A DNA stretch of 64,000 nucleotides from NCBI RefSeq assembly GCF_005490785.1, contig NZ_CP027295.1, positions 2,728,001-2,792,000 of the forward strand, read 5' to 3'. Origin of the DNA: Brachybacterium sp. SGAir0954 (GTDB taxonomy: Bacteria; Actinomycetota; Actinomycetes; Actinomycetales; Dermabacteraceae). The notes beneath the pieces are model-generated. The model saw only the letters and a program-made list of their open reading frames with translations, was not told the origin of the DNA and did not search any database. The translations under genes were made by a program, and so were the position numbers. Each line of letters opens with the position of its first letter. The stretch's first letter is position 1. Of the stretch, positions 50,427-61,542 are shown one piece after another.

Positions 50427-51322
50427 GAGCGCGCGTACCCCGGGATCGCGGGGCCGGGGCGCAGGCCGTCCCGGTCGGGGGCGACCGCGGCGAGGGCGGC
50501 GACCTCGCCGCGCCCGGGCAGCAGGGCCCCGGGCCGGGCGAGCCGCCACGGCTCCAGCACGAAGGCGCGCTCATGGGCGCGCGGGTGCGGGAGGGTGAGC
50601 TCCTCGTCCTCGCTCGTGTGTGCGCCGTAGGCGATGACGTCGACGTCGAGGGTGCGCGGGCCCCAGCGCACGAGGCGCTCACGGCGGGCGTCCTGCTCGA
50701 GGCGCTGGCACTGCGCGAGCAGCGCGAAGGGCGACAGCGCGGTGCGCACGCCGATCACGGCGTTGAGGAAGGCGTCCTGCTCGACCCCGCCCACCGGGTC
50801 GGTCTCGACCACCGGGGAGGTCCAGTCCACCTCGACACCGGGCGTGCGGTCCAGGAGCTCCAGCGCCCGCGCGAGGTGCTCTTCGCGGTCACCGAGGTTG
50901 GTGCCCACGGCGAGCACCGCGTCGACGGGCTCGGCGTCGCGGACGATCCGCAGCCGCACGTCGTCCACGGGCAGGCCGACGGGCGCCGCGGGCTTGTGCA
51001 CGGTCACCTCGATGCGGCGCACGAGGGGGTCGCCGATCGTCCCCAGCACCCGGGCGGCGAGGCGCTCGGCGAGGGTCTCGACGAGCGCGACGGGCTCGCC
51101 CTCGATCTCCTCGCGGGCGATCCGCGCGACCTCGGCGTAGTTCACGGTCCGCTCGAGACGGTCGCTGCGGCCGGCGGCGGCGGTGTCCACGTGCAGGGCG
51201 ACGTCCACGACGAACTGCTGGCCGAGCTCCGTCTCCTCGGCGAGCACGCCGTGGCGGCCCCAGGCGCGGATCCCGGCGACGTCGATGCGGTCGCGGGCGG
51301 GCTCGGTCGCGGCGAGGCTCAT
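50423..51322 (-). CDS. folK: Fused dihydroneopterin aldolase and HPPK
   Basis: 299 residues. Residues 1 to about 130 are FolB: RAWGRHGVLAEETELGQQFV, VNYAEVARIAREEIEG and HKPAAPV with the catalytic Lys. Residues from about 135 are FolK: AVLAVGTNLGDREEHLARAL, SPVVETDPVGGVEQDAFLN and RWGPRTLDVDVIAYG, ending LPHPRAHERAFVLEPW. The fusion carries out two successive steps in folate synthesis. It overlaps folP and DUF3180 by 4 bases each. Confidence 0.96.
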   Translation of the reverse strand: MSLAATEPARDRIDVAGIRAWGRHGVLAEETELGQQFVVDVALHVDTAAAGRSDRLERTVNYAEVARIAREEIEGEPVALVETLAERLAARVLGTIGDPLVRRIEVTVHKPAAPVGLPVDDVRLRIVRDAEPVDAVLAVGTNLGDREEHLARALELLDRTPGVEVDWTSPVVETDPVGGVEQDAFLNAVIGVRTALSPFALLAQCQRLEQDARRERLVRWGPRTLDVDVIAYGAHTSEDEELTLPHPRAHERAFVLEPWRLARPGALLPGRGEVAALAAVAPDRDGLRPGPAIPGYARS

Positions 51323-52194
51323 GCGCGCTCCTCCTGTCGGGTCCCCCGGGCATGGCGCAGGCGGTCGCCGACCCGCACCGCGGCGAGGTTCGCGGGCACC
51401 TCGTGCACGCGCACGGCCCAGGCGCCGCGCTCCGCGCTGTAGGCGCTGATCGCGGCCGTCGCCGCGTCGCGGTCCACGTCGAGCGCCCCCACGAAGCGTT
51501 TGCGGGAGGCGCCGATGAGCACGGGCAGGCCGTGGGAGGCGATCGACTCCCAGTGCGCGAGCAGCTCCCAGTTCTGGTCACCGGTCTTGGAGAAGCCGAG
51601 CCCCGGGTCCGCGACGAGGAAGTCGTCCTCGAGCCCTGCGGTGCGGAGCGCCTCGAGGCGGGCGTCGAGCTCGGCGGCGCTCTGCGCGGCGACGTCCTCG
51701 TAGACGGCGAGGTCGTTCATGACGTCGCTGTGGCCGCGCCAGTGCATCGCGATGAACACCGGCGGGGTGCCCAGTCGCGTGCGCAGGCCCGCGGCGATGG
51801 TGCCCATGTCGCGGTCCGCGGAGCCCGCGGAGACGTCGTTGACGATGAGCGCACCGGCCTCGACGGAGGCCGCGGCGACGGAGGAGCGCATGGTGTCCAC
51901 GCTCAGAGTGACCCCCTCGGCGGCGAGGGCGGCGACCACGGGGAGCACGCGTCGCAGCTCCTCCTGCTCGTCGACGCGGGGAGCGCCCGGGCGGGTGGAC
52001 TCACCGCCCACGTCGATGATGTCCGCGCCCTGCTCGAGGAGGAGCCGGGCGTGCGCGACGGCCTCCTCGTAGCGGTCGTGGTGGCCGCCGTCGGAGAAGG
52101 AGTCGGGGGTGACGTTGAGGACGCCCATGACGAGCGTGCGGTCCTCCCCCAGGGACGCGGGCAGCCCCCGGGGTCGGCGCACCGGCGTGCCCAC
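51319..52194 (-). CDS. folP: Dihydropteroate synthase
   Basis: 291 residues. The sulfonamide target condenses pABA with the pterin. VMGVLNVTPDSFSDGG, IDVGGESTRPGA, SVDTMRSSVA, VNDVSAG and LIGASRKRF are all present. The GTG start is 4 bases from folE. The protein is slightly longer than family average because of a basic N-terminus of about 20 residues. Confidence 0.97.
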   Translation of the reverse strand: MGTPVRRPRGLPASLGEDRTLVMGVLNVTPDSFSDGGHHDRYEEAVAHARLLLEQGADIIDVGGESTRPGAPRVDEQEELRRVLPVVAALAAEGVTLSVDTMRSSVAAASVEAGALIVNDVSAGSADRDMGTIAAGLRTRLGTPPVFIAMHWRGHSDVMNDLAVYEDVAAQSAAELDARLEALRTAGLEDDFLVADPGLGFSKTGDQNWELLAHWESIASHGLPVLIGASRKRFVGALDVDRDAATAAISAYSAERGAWAVRVHEVPANLAAVRVGDRLRHARGTRQEERA

Positions 52195-52197
52195 GGC

Positions 52198-52761
52198 TCA
52201 GCCCCGCTGGATGAGGCTCATGGCCTCGGCGCGGGTCGCGCCGTCGCGCAGCTGACCGCGCACGGCGCTGGTCACGGTGCGGGCGCCCTCGGCGCGCACG
52301 CCGCGCATGGACATGCACTGGTGCTCCGCCTCGAGGACGACGATCGCGCCGGCCGCGCCGAGCTCCTCCATGAGGGCCTCCGCGATCTGGGTCGTGATCC
52401 GCTCCTGCACCTGCGGGCGCCGCGCGTACACGTGGACGAGGCGGGCGAGCTTGCTCAGCCCCGTCACGCGTCCGTTCCCCGGGATGTAGCCCACGTGGGC
52501 GACGCCGTGGAAGGGCAGCAGGTGGTGCTCGCACAGCGAGTGGAAGCGGATGTCCCGCACCAGCACGAGCTCCTGGTGGTCGATCTCGAAGGTCGTGGAC
52601 AGCGGCTCGTGCGCGTCCTTGTCGAGTCCCTCGAAGACCTCGGCGTACATGCGCGCCACCCGCGCCGGGGTGTCGCGCAGCCCGTCGCGGTCGGGGTCCT
52701 CCCCGATGCCCGCGAGGATCTCGCGGACACCGGCGGCGACGCGGTCCAGGTCGACCGGCAT
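52198..52761 (-). CDS. folE: GTP cyclohydrolase I
   Basis: 187 residues. FolE makes dihydroneopterin triphosphate from GTP. The zinc ligands and hallmark segment [20 protein letters not shown] and the later CMSMRGV are complete, and [16 protein letters not shown] fits the conserved helix. Placed first of the fol genes; its start is one base from the ftsH stop. Confidence 0.98.
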   Translation of the reverse strand: MPVDLDRVAAGVREILAGIGEDPDRDGLRDTPARVARMYAEVFEGLDKDAHEPLSTTFEIDHQELVLVRDIRFHSLCEHHLLPFHGVAHVGYIPGNGRVTGLSKLARLVHVYARRPQVQERITTQIAEALMEELGAAGAIVVLEAEHQCMSMRGVRAEGARTVTSAVRGQLRDGATRAEAMSLIQRG

Positions 52762-52762
52762 C

Positions 52763-54838
52763 TCAGTACCCCGTCCCGTCGCTCTGACCGGGGGCGCCCG
52801 GGATCCCGGGGCCGTCGCCGCCCGGATGGGGCAGCTCGGGGGCGCCCGGCTGCAGCGGCTCCCCGGCGTCGTGGGACTCGGTTCCCGTGCCGGTCGTGCT
52901 CACGCCGACGCTCGGCGGGGCGAGGGCGGGGCGGTCGGTGTCCGACTGCCACACCTCGCGCCGCGGGTGCTTGCGGACGTCCGCGAAGATCGCGGCGAGG
53001 TCGTGCTCGTTGAGGGTCTCCTTCTCCAGGAGCTCCTCGACGAGCCGGTCCAGCACGTCGCGGTTCTCGGAGATGACGGCCCAGGCCTCGTCGAGGGCGT
53101 TGTCGAGCAGCGCGCGGACCTCCTGGTCCACGATGCTCGCCGTCTCCGCGCTGTAGGCGGGGCCCTGGCCCTGCTGCATGCCCACGAAGACCTCGTCCTG
53201 GTCGCCGGAGAGGGCGACCTGGCCGATCTTCCCGCTCATGCCGAGCTGCGTGACCATCGTGCGCGCGATCTTCGTCGCGTTCTGCAGGTCGGAGCTGGGA
53301 CCGGTGGTGACGTCGTGGAAGATGCTCTCCTCGACGGCGTAGCCGCCCATGGCGTAGGCCAGGCGGTCCAGCAGCTCGTTGCGGGACTGGTAGTTGCGGT
53401 CCTGGGTGGGGACCACCATCGTGTAGCCGCCCGCGCGGCCGCGCGGCAGGATCGTCACCTTGGTGACCGGGGCGGAGTTGTTCATGGCCGCCGCCACGAG
53501 CGCGTGGCCGCCCTCGTGGTACGCGGTCATCTGGCGCTCGCGCTCGGACATGACCTTCGAATACCGCTGCGGGCCCATGGAGACGCGGTCGATCGCCTCG
53601 TCCAGCGCCCGGTTGTCGATGATCTGGTTGCCGGAGCGGGCCGTGAGCAGCGCGGCCTCGTTGAGCACGTTCGCGAGATCCGCACCGGACATGCCGATCG
53701 TGCGGCGGGCGACGGCCTCGAGGTCGACGTCGTGCGCGAGCGGCTTGCCCTTCGCGTGCACGGTGAGGATGTGCAGGCGGCCCTTGAGGTCGGGCGCCTC
53801 GACCGCGATCTGGCGGTCGAAGCGGCCCGGGCGCAGCAGCGCCGGGTCGAGGATGTCCACGCGGTTGGTGGCGGCGATGAGGATGACGTTCTGGTTCTCG
53901 TCGAAGCCGTCCATCTCGACGAGCATCTGGTTCAGCGTCTGCTCGCGCTCGTCGTGGCCGCCGCCCATGCCGGCGCCGCGATGGCGGCCCACGGCGTCGA
54001 TCTCGTCGATGAAGATGATCGCGGGGGCGTTCTCCTTCGCCGTCGAGAAGAGGTCGCGCACACGGCTCGCGCCGACGCCCACGAACATCTCCACGAAGTC
54101 GGAGCCGGAGATCGAGTAGAAGGGCACGTTCGCCTCGCCGGCCACGGCCCGCGCGAGGAGCGTCTTGCCGGTGCCGGGAGGGCCGTACAGCAGCACGCCC
54201 TTGGGGATCTTGGCGCCCACGGCCTGGTACTTGCCCGGATCCACGAGGAACTGCTTGATCTCGTCGAGCTCCTCGACGGCCTCCTCGGCGCCCGCGACGT
54301 CCGCGAAGGTGACCTTCGGGGACTCCTTGTTGAACAGCTTCGCCTTGGACTTGCCGAACTGCATCGCCCGGCCGCCGCCGCCCTGGGCGTTCATGATGAG
54401 GAACCAGAACAGGCCGATGAAGATCAGCAGCGGCAGGAAGGACACCAGGAGCGTCGACCACCAGGAGCTGGTGGCGATCTCGTCGGTGTAGCCCTTCTCG
54501 GGATCCGCGGCGGTGACGGCGGAGACGACGTCGTCCGCGCGGGCGGTGACGTAGGAGAACTGGACCTTCTTGCCCTTGTCCTCGTCGCCGTCCTTGTAGT
54601 TCTCGGTGAGCACGAGGTCGACGCGCTGCTGGTTGCCGTCGATGATCTTGGCCTGCTCGACGGTGCCGCCCTTGAGCAGCTCGAGCCCCTGCTCGGTGTC
54701 GACCTGCTGGTAGCCGTCCCGACCGAGGAAGGTGAACAGGACCATGCCGGCCAGCAGCGCCACCACCACCCAGATCGCGATGGAGGTGAACGGGCGCTTG
54801 CGCCGCCCGGACCGGGAGGTGGAGGGGTCGTTCGCCAT
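52763..54838 (-). CDS. ftsH: ATP-dependent zinc metalloprotease FtsH
   Basis: 691 residues. Two membrane helices near residues 15-40 and 120-145 flank the small outer domain. The AAA+ module has Walker A GPPGTGKT, Walker [12 protein letters not shown] and SRH region; the zinc site is [12 protein letters not shown] (HExxH). The last 60 residues are Pro/Gly-rich and disordered. It degrades membrane and short-lived proteins. It starts one base after the hpt stop. Confidence 0.98.
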   Translation of the reverse strand: MANDPSTSRSGRRKRPFTSIAIWVVVALLAGMVLFTFLGRDGYQQVDTEQGLELLKGGTVEQAKIIDGNQQRVDLVLTENYKDGDEDKGKKVQFSYVTARADDVVSAVTAADPEKGYTDEIATSSWWSTLLVSFLPLLIFIGLFWFLIMNAQGGGGRAMQFGKSKAKLFNKESPKVTFADVAGAEEAVEELDEIKQFLVDPGKYQAVGAKIPKGVLLYGPPGTGKTLLARAVAGEANVPFYSISGSDFVEMFVGVGASRVRDLFSTAKENAPAIIFIDEIDAVGRHRGAGMGGGHDEREQTLNQMLVEMDGFDENQNVILIAATNRVDILDPALLRPGRFDRQIAVEAPDLKGRLHILTVHAKGKPLAHDVDLEAVARRTIGMSGADLANVLNEAALLTARSGNQIIDNRALDEAIDRVSMGPQRYSKVMSERERQMTAYHEGGHALVAAAMNNSAPVTKVTILPRGRAGGYTMVVPTQDRNYQSRNELLDRLAYAMGGYAVEESIFHDVTTGPSSDLQNATKIARTMVTQLGMSGKIGQVALSGDQDEVFVGMQQGQGPAYSAETASIVDQEVRALLDNALDEAWAVISENRDVLDRLVEELLEKETLNEHDLAAIFADVRKHPRREVWQSDTDRPALAPPSVGVSTTGTGTESHDAGEPLQPGAPELPHPGGDGPGIPGAPGQSDGTGY

Positions 54839-54839
54839 G

Positions 54840-55394
54840 TCAGCCCTCGTAGACCGAGCGCTTGAGGACGCCCACGTAGGGGAGGTTCCGGTAGGTCTCC
54901 GCGTAGTCGAGCCCGTAGCCGATGACGAACTCGTTGGGGATGTCGAAGCCGAGGTAGCGCACGTCGATCTCGACCTTCGCGGCGTCCGGCTTGCGCAGCA
55001 GGGTCGCGATCTCGACGGACTTCGGGCCGCGCGAGCGCAGGTTCGCGAGGAGCCACTTCAGTGTGAGCCCCGAGTCGATGATGTCCTCGACGATGAGCAC
55101 GTGGCGGTTCGAGATGTCCGCGCCGAGGTCCTTGAGGATGCGGACGACGCCGGAGGACTTGGTGCCCGATCCGTACGAGGAGACGGCCATCCAGTCCATC
55201 TCGACGCTGAGGTCCGTCGCGCGGGCGAGGTCCGCCATGACCATGACGGCGCCCTTGAGCACGCCCACCATGATCGGGGGCTCGTCCGCGTAGTCCTCGG
55301 CGATCTGCCGGCCGAGCTCGGCGAGCCGATCGGCGATCTGCTGCTCGGTCAGCAGCACGCGATCGACGTCGGGGTGGATGTGCGTCTGGGGCAC
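54840..55394 (-). CDS. hpt: Hypoxanthine phosphoribosyltransferase
   Basis: 184 residues. Salvages hypoxanthine (and guanine) to nucleotides with PRPP. The PRPP loop is [29 protein letters not shown] and the C-terminal [20 protein letters not shown] are conserved. GTG start follows GGAGGAGA. In this chromosomal block it is regularly found between tilS and ftsH. Confidence 0.97.
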   Translation of the reverse strand: MPQTHIHPDVDRVLLTEQQIADRLAELGRQIAEDYADEPPIMVGVLKGAVMVMADLARATDLSVEMDWMAVSSYGSGTKSSGVVRILKDLGADISNRHVLIVEDIIDSGLTLKWLLANLRSRGPKSVEIATLLRKPDAAKVEIDVRYLGFDIPNEFVIGYGLDYAETYRNLPYVGVLKRSVYEG

Positions 55395-55444
55395 GCGGGT
55401 CTCCTCCGTGGGTGCGTGGGTGCGGTCGCCGCGCCTCGAGGTCC

Positions 55445-56527
55445 TCAGGGGTCACCCCTTCGCCATACCAGCATTCCGTCGCGACGAGCGACCTCGATCC
55501 TACCCGGAAGGGGCACCGCTGCCTGACCGTGCCATGTGACGGTCAGGGAGTCCGCGGCGAGCACCTGCCGGCGCAGCAGGGACTTGCCCGAGGAGGAGCC
55601 CGCGGCGGCCGCCGCACGGCGCGAGGCGTCGCGCAGCACCCGGGTGCGCAGCGGGGTCGGGGCGGCGGCGAGGGCGTGCACGTCCAACAGCAGCAGGTCC
55701 CGCTCCTCCCGGAGCTCGCCGCCGTCGCGGGTGAGGGCCGCGAGCAGCTCCTCGGCCTCGGCGTCGAGATGGTCGGCGTCGGGGCGCACGAGCTCGGCGG
55801 TGCGGGCGAGGTTCTCATCGATCTGCTCGCCGAGCAGCTCCCGCAGCAGCGGGAGCGCCCGGTGGCGCACGCGGGCACGGAGCAGGGACTCGTCCGCGTT
55901 CATCGGGTCCTCCCACCACTCGAGCTCGTGCACGCGGCAGATCTCCTCGGTGTCCGCGCGGCGCAGCCAGGTGCTCTCGTCGCGGCCGCTACCGAGGAAC
56001 GGTCGCAGGATCGCGCCGCGGCGGCGCGGGATCCCGGCGAGTGCGCGGGGCCCGGCGCCGCGGGCGAGGCCCATGAGCACCTGCTCGGCCTGGTCGTCGA
56101 GGGTGTGGCCGAGCAGCAGCGCGAGCGAACCCCGCTCCTCGACGAGGTGGACCAGGGCCTCGTGGCGGGCGGTGCGCGCGGCGGCCTCGACGCCGCCGCC
56201 GGTCGTGAGGTCCACGGCGACGTGCAGCACGATCGCCTCCGCACCGAGGTCCTCCGCCTGGACCCGGGCGCGCTCGGCGACTCCCGCGGAGCCCTCCTGG
56301 AGACCGTGGTCGACGATCGCGGCGAGCGTGCCGAGGCCCATGCGGCGTCCCACCCACACCGTGGTGGCGAGCAGGGCGAGGGAGTCCGCCCCGCCGCTGA
56401 GCCCCACGACGAGGGTCGGGGTGTAGCGGGCGGCGTCGGTGTCGTCGGCGAGCTGCTCGATCCGCTCGGTGAGCGCGAGCCGCACCGCCGTGCGGGCGCG
56501 GGCGACGACGGGCGGCGGTCCGGCCAT
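55445..56527 (-). CDS. tilS: tRNA(Ile)-lysidine synthase
   Basis: 360 residues. TilS modifies C34 of tRNA-Ile(CAU) to lysidine so that it reads AUA. The PP-loop is [43 protein letters not shown] and [18 protein letters not shown] are conserved. The C-terminal domain is shorter than in E. coli. The ATG overlaps the dacB stop by one base (TGATG on the minus strand). Confidence 0.95.
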   Translation of the reverse strand: MAGPPPVVARARTAVRLALTERIEQLADDTDAARYTPTLVVGLSGGADSLALLATTVWVGRRMGLGTLAAIVDHGLQEGSAGVAERARVQAEDLGAEAIVLHVAVDLTTGGGVEAAARTARHEALVHLVEERGSLALLLGHTLDDQAEQVLMGLARGAGPRALAGIPRRRGAILRPFLGSGRDESTWLRRADTEEICRVHELEWWEDPMNADESLLRARVRHRALPLLRELLGEQIDENLARTAELVRPDADHLDAEAEELLAALTRDGGELREERDLLLLDVHALAAAPTPLRTRVLRDASRRAAAAAGSSSGKSLLRRQVLAADSLTVTWHGQAAVPLPGRIEVARRDGMLVWRRGDP

Positions 56528-57927
56528 CACTCGCCCTGGACGAGCTCGGCGGCGACGGCGTCCGCCGCGGCGCGGGCCTCCGCGGCGCGCGAGCCGTCGA
56601 AGCCGTGGACGACGATCGAGTAGCCGACGGTCCGGCCGTCGGGGAGGACGGCGGTCCCCGCGAGCGCCGAGGACCCGCCCAGGTAGCCGGTCTTGCCCCG
56701 CACCAGGCCGCGGGCGGTGCTCGCCTCCTTCTCGGAGAACCGTTCGGCGAGAGTCCCGGAGAGCCCGGCGATCGGCACGTCGTAGAGGATCGGGGTGAGG
56801 GCCGGCACGCCGCCAGAGGCGACCTCGCCGAGCACGGCGGCGAGCAGAGCGGGCGGGACCCGGTTCTGCGTCGAGAGGCCCGAGGCGTCCCGGATCACGA
56901 GGTCGTCGAGGTCGCTCGAGGGCACACCGACCTCGGCGGCCAGCTCGCGGACCCCGTCGGTGAGGGCGGCGGCCGCACCCTCGGGCGTGGTCGGCTCGCC
57001 GCGGGCGGCGGCGAGCAGGTGGCCGAGCAGCTCGGCGGTCGTGTTGTCGGAGATCTGGAGGGTGTGGCGGACGATCTCGGAGAGCGGCGCGGACTCGACC
57101 TCGACGGCGGCGGCGCCCTCCGGCGCGGTCCCCTCGGAGACGGACCCCTCCACGTCCACCCCCTGCTCCCCCAGCAGCTCGGCGAAGCGGGAGGCGACGT
57201 CCCCGACGGGATCGGTGGACTTGGGTCCGTATTCCTCGCCGTCGAGCCACCCCTCGTCCAGAGCCATCGCCGCGGTCGGGGTGACCCAGCCGCCCGCGGT
57301 CCCGTTGCTCCCCCATGCGGGGTTCTCCCCGCCCTGGATCGCGGAGGTGTCCACGGCGAGGTGGACCGTGCCGCTCCCCTGCTCGCGGGCCAGCCCCGCG
57401 GCACCCTCCGCGAGAGTGCGGAGGTCGCCCTCGTCGAGCGTCATGTCACCCTCGCCCTGCAGCACGACAGTGCCGTCGCTCACGAGGGCCCGTGTGGTCA
57501 GGGTCTCCCCGGGGTCCACCTCGCTCAGCAGCGCGGCGGCGGTGAGCAGCTTGAGGGTCGACGCGGGCACCCGGGCCGTCCCGGCGTCGCGCTCGGCGAT
57601 CACCTCGCCGGTCCCGGCGTCCACGACGCTGTAGGCGAGGTTCCCGTCGACCACCGGCTCGGAGGCGTGCTCGTCCATACGGGAGGCCAGGTCGGCGGAG
57701 GTTTCCGGGTCCACGCTCGGCGCTATCCCGCCGCTCGGGGCGGGCACCGTGACGCGCTCGTCGTCCTCGGCGACGGCACGCGGGCCGGCCTCCTGACCGC
57801 TCCCGGAGGAGACGGTCGTGAGGACCCCCGGGAAGGCGTCGGCGAGGTCGCCCACCACGTAGAAGCTCAGCGGGACGGCCGCGCACAGCGCGATCGCCGT
57901 GTTCCGCCATATGCGCTCGGAGACCAT
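56527..57927 (-). CDS. dacB: D-alanyl-D-alanine carboxypeptidase/endopeptidase (PBP4 family)
   Basis: 466 residues. An N-terminal signal/anchor (IALCAAVPLSFYVVGDL) exports it. The Ser peptidase motifs are VPASTLKLL (SxxK), ISDNTTAEL (SxN) and RGKTGYLGGS (KTG), in the spacing of the S13 family with its inserted domain. It trims or cleaves peptidoglycan peptides. TATCGT (57934-57939) lies 6 bases before the ATG. It heads the run tilS-hpt-ftsH-fol. Confidence 0.96.
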   Translation of the reverse strand: MVSERIWRNTAIALCAAVPLSFYVVGDLADAFPGVLTTVSSGSGQEAGPRAVAEDDERVTVPAPSGGIAPSVDPETSADLASRMDEHASEPVVDGNLAYSVVDAGTGEVIAERDAGTARVPASTLKLLTAAALLSEVDPGETLTTRALVSDGTVVLQGEGDMTLDEGDLRTLAEGAAGLAREQGSGTVHLAVDTSAIQGGENPAWGSNGTAGGWVTPTAAMALDEGWLDGEEYGPKSTDPVGDVASRFAELLGEQGVDVEGSVSEGTAPEGAAAVEVESAPLSEIVRHTLQISDNTTAELLGHLLAAARGEPTTPEGAAAALTDGVRELAAEVGVPSSDLDDLVIRDASGLSTQNRVPPALLAAVLGEVASGGVPALTPILYDVPIAGLSGTLAERFSEKEASTARGLVRGKTGYLGGSSALAGTAVLPDGRTVGYSIVVHGFDGSRAAEARAAADAVAAELVQGE

Positions 57928-57933
57928 TCCCCC

Positions 57934-57939
57934 ACGATA
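57934..57939 (-). promoter_or_regulatory. -10 box (TATCGT) for dacB
   Basis: Minus-strand TATCGT is 6 bases before the ATG at 57927. The divergent ppa gene starts 67 bases from dacB. Confidence 0.5.
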
Positions 57940-57994
57940 GAGTGTCGAGGTCAGTACGAGAGCCCGCTGGGCCAGGAGCAATGGAGCGGCAGTC

Positions 57995-58507
57995 GTGGAA
58001 TTCGACGTGACCATCGAGATCCCCCGGGGGAACCGCAACAAGTACGAGGTGGATCACCACAACGGTCGCATCCGGCTGGACCGGATGCTGTTCACCGCCA
58101 CCCGCTATCCCGATGACTACGGGTTCATCGAGGGCACCCTCGGTGAGGACGGCGACCCGCTGGACTGCTTGGTCCTGCTCGAGGAGCCGACCTTCCCGGG
58201 CTGCCTGATCCGCTGCCGTGCGCTGGGCATGTTCCGCATGCGCGACGAGGCCGGCGGCGACGACAAGATCGTGGCCGTGCCCGTCGGCGACCGCCGTCAG
58301 GTGCGTCGTCAGGAGCTCACGGACGTCTCCGAGTTCCACCGCCTGGAGATCCAGCACTTCTTCGAGGTCTACAAGGACCTCGAGCCGGGCAAGAGCGTCG
58401 AGGGCGCCCACTGGGAGGGCCGTTCGGACGCCGAGGCCGAGATCCGTCGCTCCTACGAGCGCGCCGTCGGCACCGAGCACGAGAACGAGTTCACCCGCGT
58501 CGACTGA
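57995..58507 (+). CDS. ppa: Inorganic pyrophosphatase
   Basis: 170 residues of the family I soluble enzyme, which hydrolyses PPi to phosphate. [16 protein letters not shown] and [20 protein letters not shown] carry the metal-binding Asp residues; the C-terminal helix region has [14 protein letters not shown]. The GTG start has AGGAGCAATGGAG upstream. It is divergent from dacB and ends in the hairpin at 58543-58576. Confidence 0.97.
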   Translation: MEFDVTIEIPRGNRNKYEVDHHNGRIRLDRMLFTATRYPDDYGFIEGTLGEDGDPLDCLVLLEEPTFPGCLIRCRALGMFRMRDEAGGDDKIVAVPVGDRRQVRRQELTDVSEFHRLEIQHFFEVYKDLEPGKSVEGAHWEGRSDAEAEIRRSYERAVGTEHENEFTRVD

Positions 58508-58542
58508 GCGCGGCGCGTCCGAGGCACGGCCCCGACCGAGCG

Positions 58543-58576
58543 GAAGGGCCCCGGATCCTGTGATCCGGGGCCCTTC
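58543..58576. terminator. Perfect 15-bp hairpin between ppa and an unknown gene
   Basis: Arms 58543-58557 and 58562-58576 are exact reverse complements with a CTGT loop, between two convergent genes. Confidence 0.85.
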
Positions 58577-58602
58577 GACGTCGGGTGCGGGTGTCGCCGG
58601 GG

Positions 58603-59343
58603 TCAGCCGCGGCGGGCGTCGACCTGGTCCGGCGCGGTCCCCTCGACGGTCTCCCCATGGACGGTGACGGCCTGGGCGAAGATGTCCTCGAGGGCGGATA
58701 CGACGCTGCGGGAGACGGCGCGGGCGCCCGCCCCGCCGATCACGGCGCCGATCCCGAAGGGGAGCAGCCGGCCCAGCCAGAGGCTGCCGCTGCGGGAGAG
58801 CACGCGGCGCCGCACGTACTTCGAGACCTGCTTCGTCACGAGCGAGGGGACGACGCCGCCGCCGGCGAGCACGCTCCCCCACTGGTGGCCGGAGCGACCC
58901 ATCGCACGGGCGATGATCTGCTCGCCGCGCTCCCCGCTGAGGACGGCCATGAGCACGAGCCGGCGCGTGTTGCGGTCGCGCATGTCGATCTCGTGGATCT
59001 CCGCCGTCGCGAGCATCGCGAAGGCCGCGGCCTCGCCGAAGCTGAGCCCCTCGCCGACGGTCAGTCCCATCGCCGCGATCGTGCCGATGCCGGGGAGGGC
59101 GGCGGCGCCGCCGATCCCGGCGCCGCTCGCGGTCGCGAGCAGCGTGAAGCGGCGGGAGATCATGCGCAGCAGCTCGGCGCGGTCCGCCTCGGGGTGCGCG
59201 GCGCGCAGGTGCGCGACGTAGCGGCGCGCGAGCGGCGCCTGCGCGGCGACCGCGGAGTCGAGCACGGCGATCCAGCGCTCGTCGAGCGCGCTGTCGCCCT
59301 CCTCCGCGGGGATCTGGGCGGGGGTGTTGTCGGTCGAGGTCAC
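58603..59343 (-). CDS. Hypothetical protein with glycine-zipper segments (possibly EcsC-like)
   Basis: 246 residues. No signal peptide; an N-terminal helical part (LDSAVAAQAPLARRYV) is followed by two Gly/Ala-rich segments (GAGIGGAAALPGIGTIAAMGL near 93-113 and LLPFGIGAVIGGAGARAVSR near 195-215) that could insert in or contact membranes. The general look is like EcsC-family proteins, but I cannot confirm it. It stands alone between ppa and def. GTG start at 59343. Confidence 0.75.
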   Translation of the reverse strand: MTSTDNTPAQIPAEEGDSALDERWIAVLDSAVAAQAPLARRYVAHLRAAHPEADRAELLRMISRRFTLLATASGAGIGGAAALPGIGTIAAMGLTVGEGLSFGEAAAFAMLATAEIHEIDMRDRNTRRLVLMAVLSGERGEQIIARAMGRSGHQWGSVLAGGGVVPSLVTKQVSKYVRRRVLSRSGSLWLGRLLPFGIGAVIGGAGARAVSRSVVSALEDIFAQAVTVHGETVEGTAPDQVDARRG

Positions 59344-59437
59344 CGGGTGCTCCGTTCCGTCGGTGGTGGGACGGGGACAACCTACCCGGAGAGCCCGGGA
59401 CCGCCCTGCGCGGCGCGGTCCGGGGCGGCGCCGGTCC

Positions 59438-60142
59438 TCAGCGGCGGGCGGTGTCGACGACGACCTCGCCGTCGCCGAGGCGCTCGATGTCCCCGGTCAG
59501 GCCCAGGCGCCGCACGGCCTCGGGCAGCTCGGCGAGGCGGGGGACGTAGGTGTTGCCCGAGAAGGAGCGCGGGACCGATCGGTCGTGGCAGAGCACGCCG
59601 TGCAGGTGGTCGGTCTCGTGCTGGAGGATGCGGGCTGTCCAGCCCCGGTGCTCCTCGTCGACATCGCGCAGCTCACCGGTGGGCAGCAGCTCCGTCGCGC
59701 GCAGGCGCACGCGCCGGGAGCGGGGGACGATCGAGCTGAAGCCGTCCACGGAGAGGCAGCCCTCCCAGGCGTAGACCTGCTCGGTGCCGAGCAGCTCGAC
59801 GGCGGGGTCGAGCAGGGCCCGCAGGGCGAGCGGGCGGCGCTCGAGGAGGTCGTCCTCCTCGTCCTCCCCCTCGTCACCGGCGTAGCGGTCCTCGACGACG
59901 ACCATCTGCAGCGGCAGTCCGATCTGCGGGGCGGCGAGCCCGACCCCGGGCGCCTCGCGCATGGTCAGGGTCATCGCGTCGGCGAGCTCGGGCAGGAGCT
60001 CGGCGAGGCCGGCGTCGAGACGTGCGACGGCGCCCGCGGCGCGGCGGCGCAGCGCGGGGTGCCCCGTCTGGACTATGCGCAGCGGCGCGTCCGCGCTGTC
60101 GCGACGGTCGAGGAGGCGGCGGGCGAGATCGGAGATGTCCAC
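59438..60142 (-). CDS. def: Peptide deformylase
   Basis: 234 residues. Removes the formyl group from new proteins. All three motifs are complete: GVGLAAPQIG, EGCLSV (metal Cys) and QHETDHLHG (HExxH metal site). The insertion RYAGDEGEDEEDDLLERR between motifs 1 and 2 is acidic and unusual in length. The C-terminal 40 residues extend past the core. Start GTG 60142 is preferred to GTG 60160. Confidence 0.96.
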   Translation of the reverse strand: MDISDLARRLLDRRDSADAPLRIVQTGHPALRRRAAGAVARLDAGLAELLPELADAMTLTMREAPGVGLAAPQIGLPLQMVVVEDRYAGDEGEDEEDDLLERRPLALRALLDPAVELLGTEQVYAWEGCLSVDGFSSIVPRSRRVRLRATELLPTGELRDVDEEHRGWTARILQHETDHLHGVLCHDRSVPRSFSGNTYVPRLAELPEAVRRLGLTGDIERLGDGEVVVDTARR

Positions 60143-60213
60143 CGGACAAGTATGGGCCACCGGTGCGCAGCCGACCTGGGCAGACGGTGGTCCCTGTCAC
60201 AGGAGAGATGGGC

Positions 60214-60238
60214 TACACTCTCCCTGCCGGTGCAGGGA
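60214..60238 (+). promoter_or_regulatory. Promoter and leader hairpin of the ABC ATPase gene
   Basis: TACACT at 60214-60219 is a good -10 box; TCCCTGC (60221-60227) and GCAGGGA (60232-60238) form a 7-bp hairpin at the likely RNA 5' end. The leader to the ATG at 60334 is about 110 bases, with GAAGGGAA as the ribosome binding site. Confidence 0.5.
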
Positions 60239-60333
60239 AGCACCACGCGATCCTGCGGAGTACCGGTGAGCACTGAGCAGTACTACTTCACAACGGATCG
60301 TCCGGCACGTACCTGCCGGTGAAGGGAATCACC

Positions 60334-61419
<1,086 letters not shown>

Positions 61420-61437
61420 CCTCCCAGGACTCGTCCT

Positions 61438-61472
61438 CGACGGGCGTCCGGCCACCGGCCGGGCGCCCGTCG
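61438..61472 (+). terminator. 16-bp hairpin (one mismatch) after the ABC ATPase
   Basis: 61438-61453 pairs with 61457-61472 with one T-G/T mismatch position and an ACC loop. Confidence 0.75.
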
Positions 61473-61530
61473 CCCCTCCCCGGGGGCGCAGGTCCCGGCA
61501 TCTCCCGTGCGAGGTGACCCCGACCTGGGG

Positions 61531-61536
61531 GACAAT
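61531..61536 (+). promoter_or_regulatory. -10 box (GACAAT) for the DUF4032 gene
   Basis: GACAAT ends 6 bases before the ATG at 61543 and favours it over the in-frame GTG at 61507. Confidence 0.5.
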
Positions 61537-61542
61537 GGAGCC

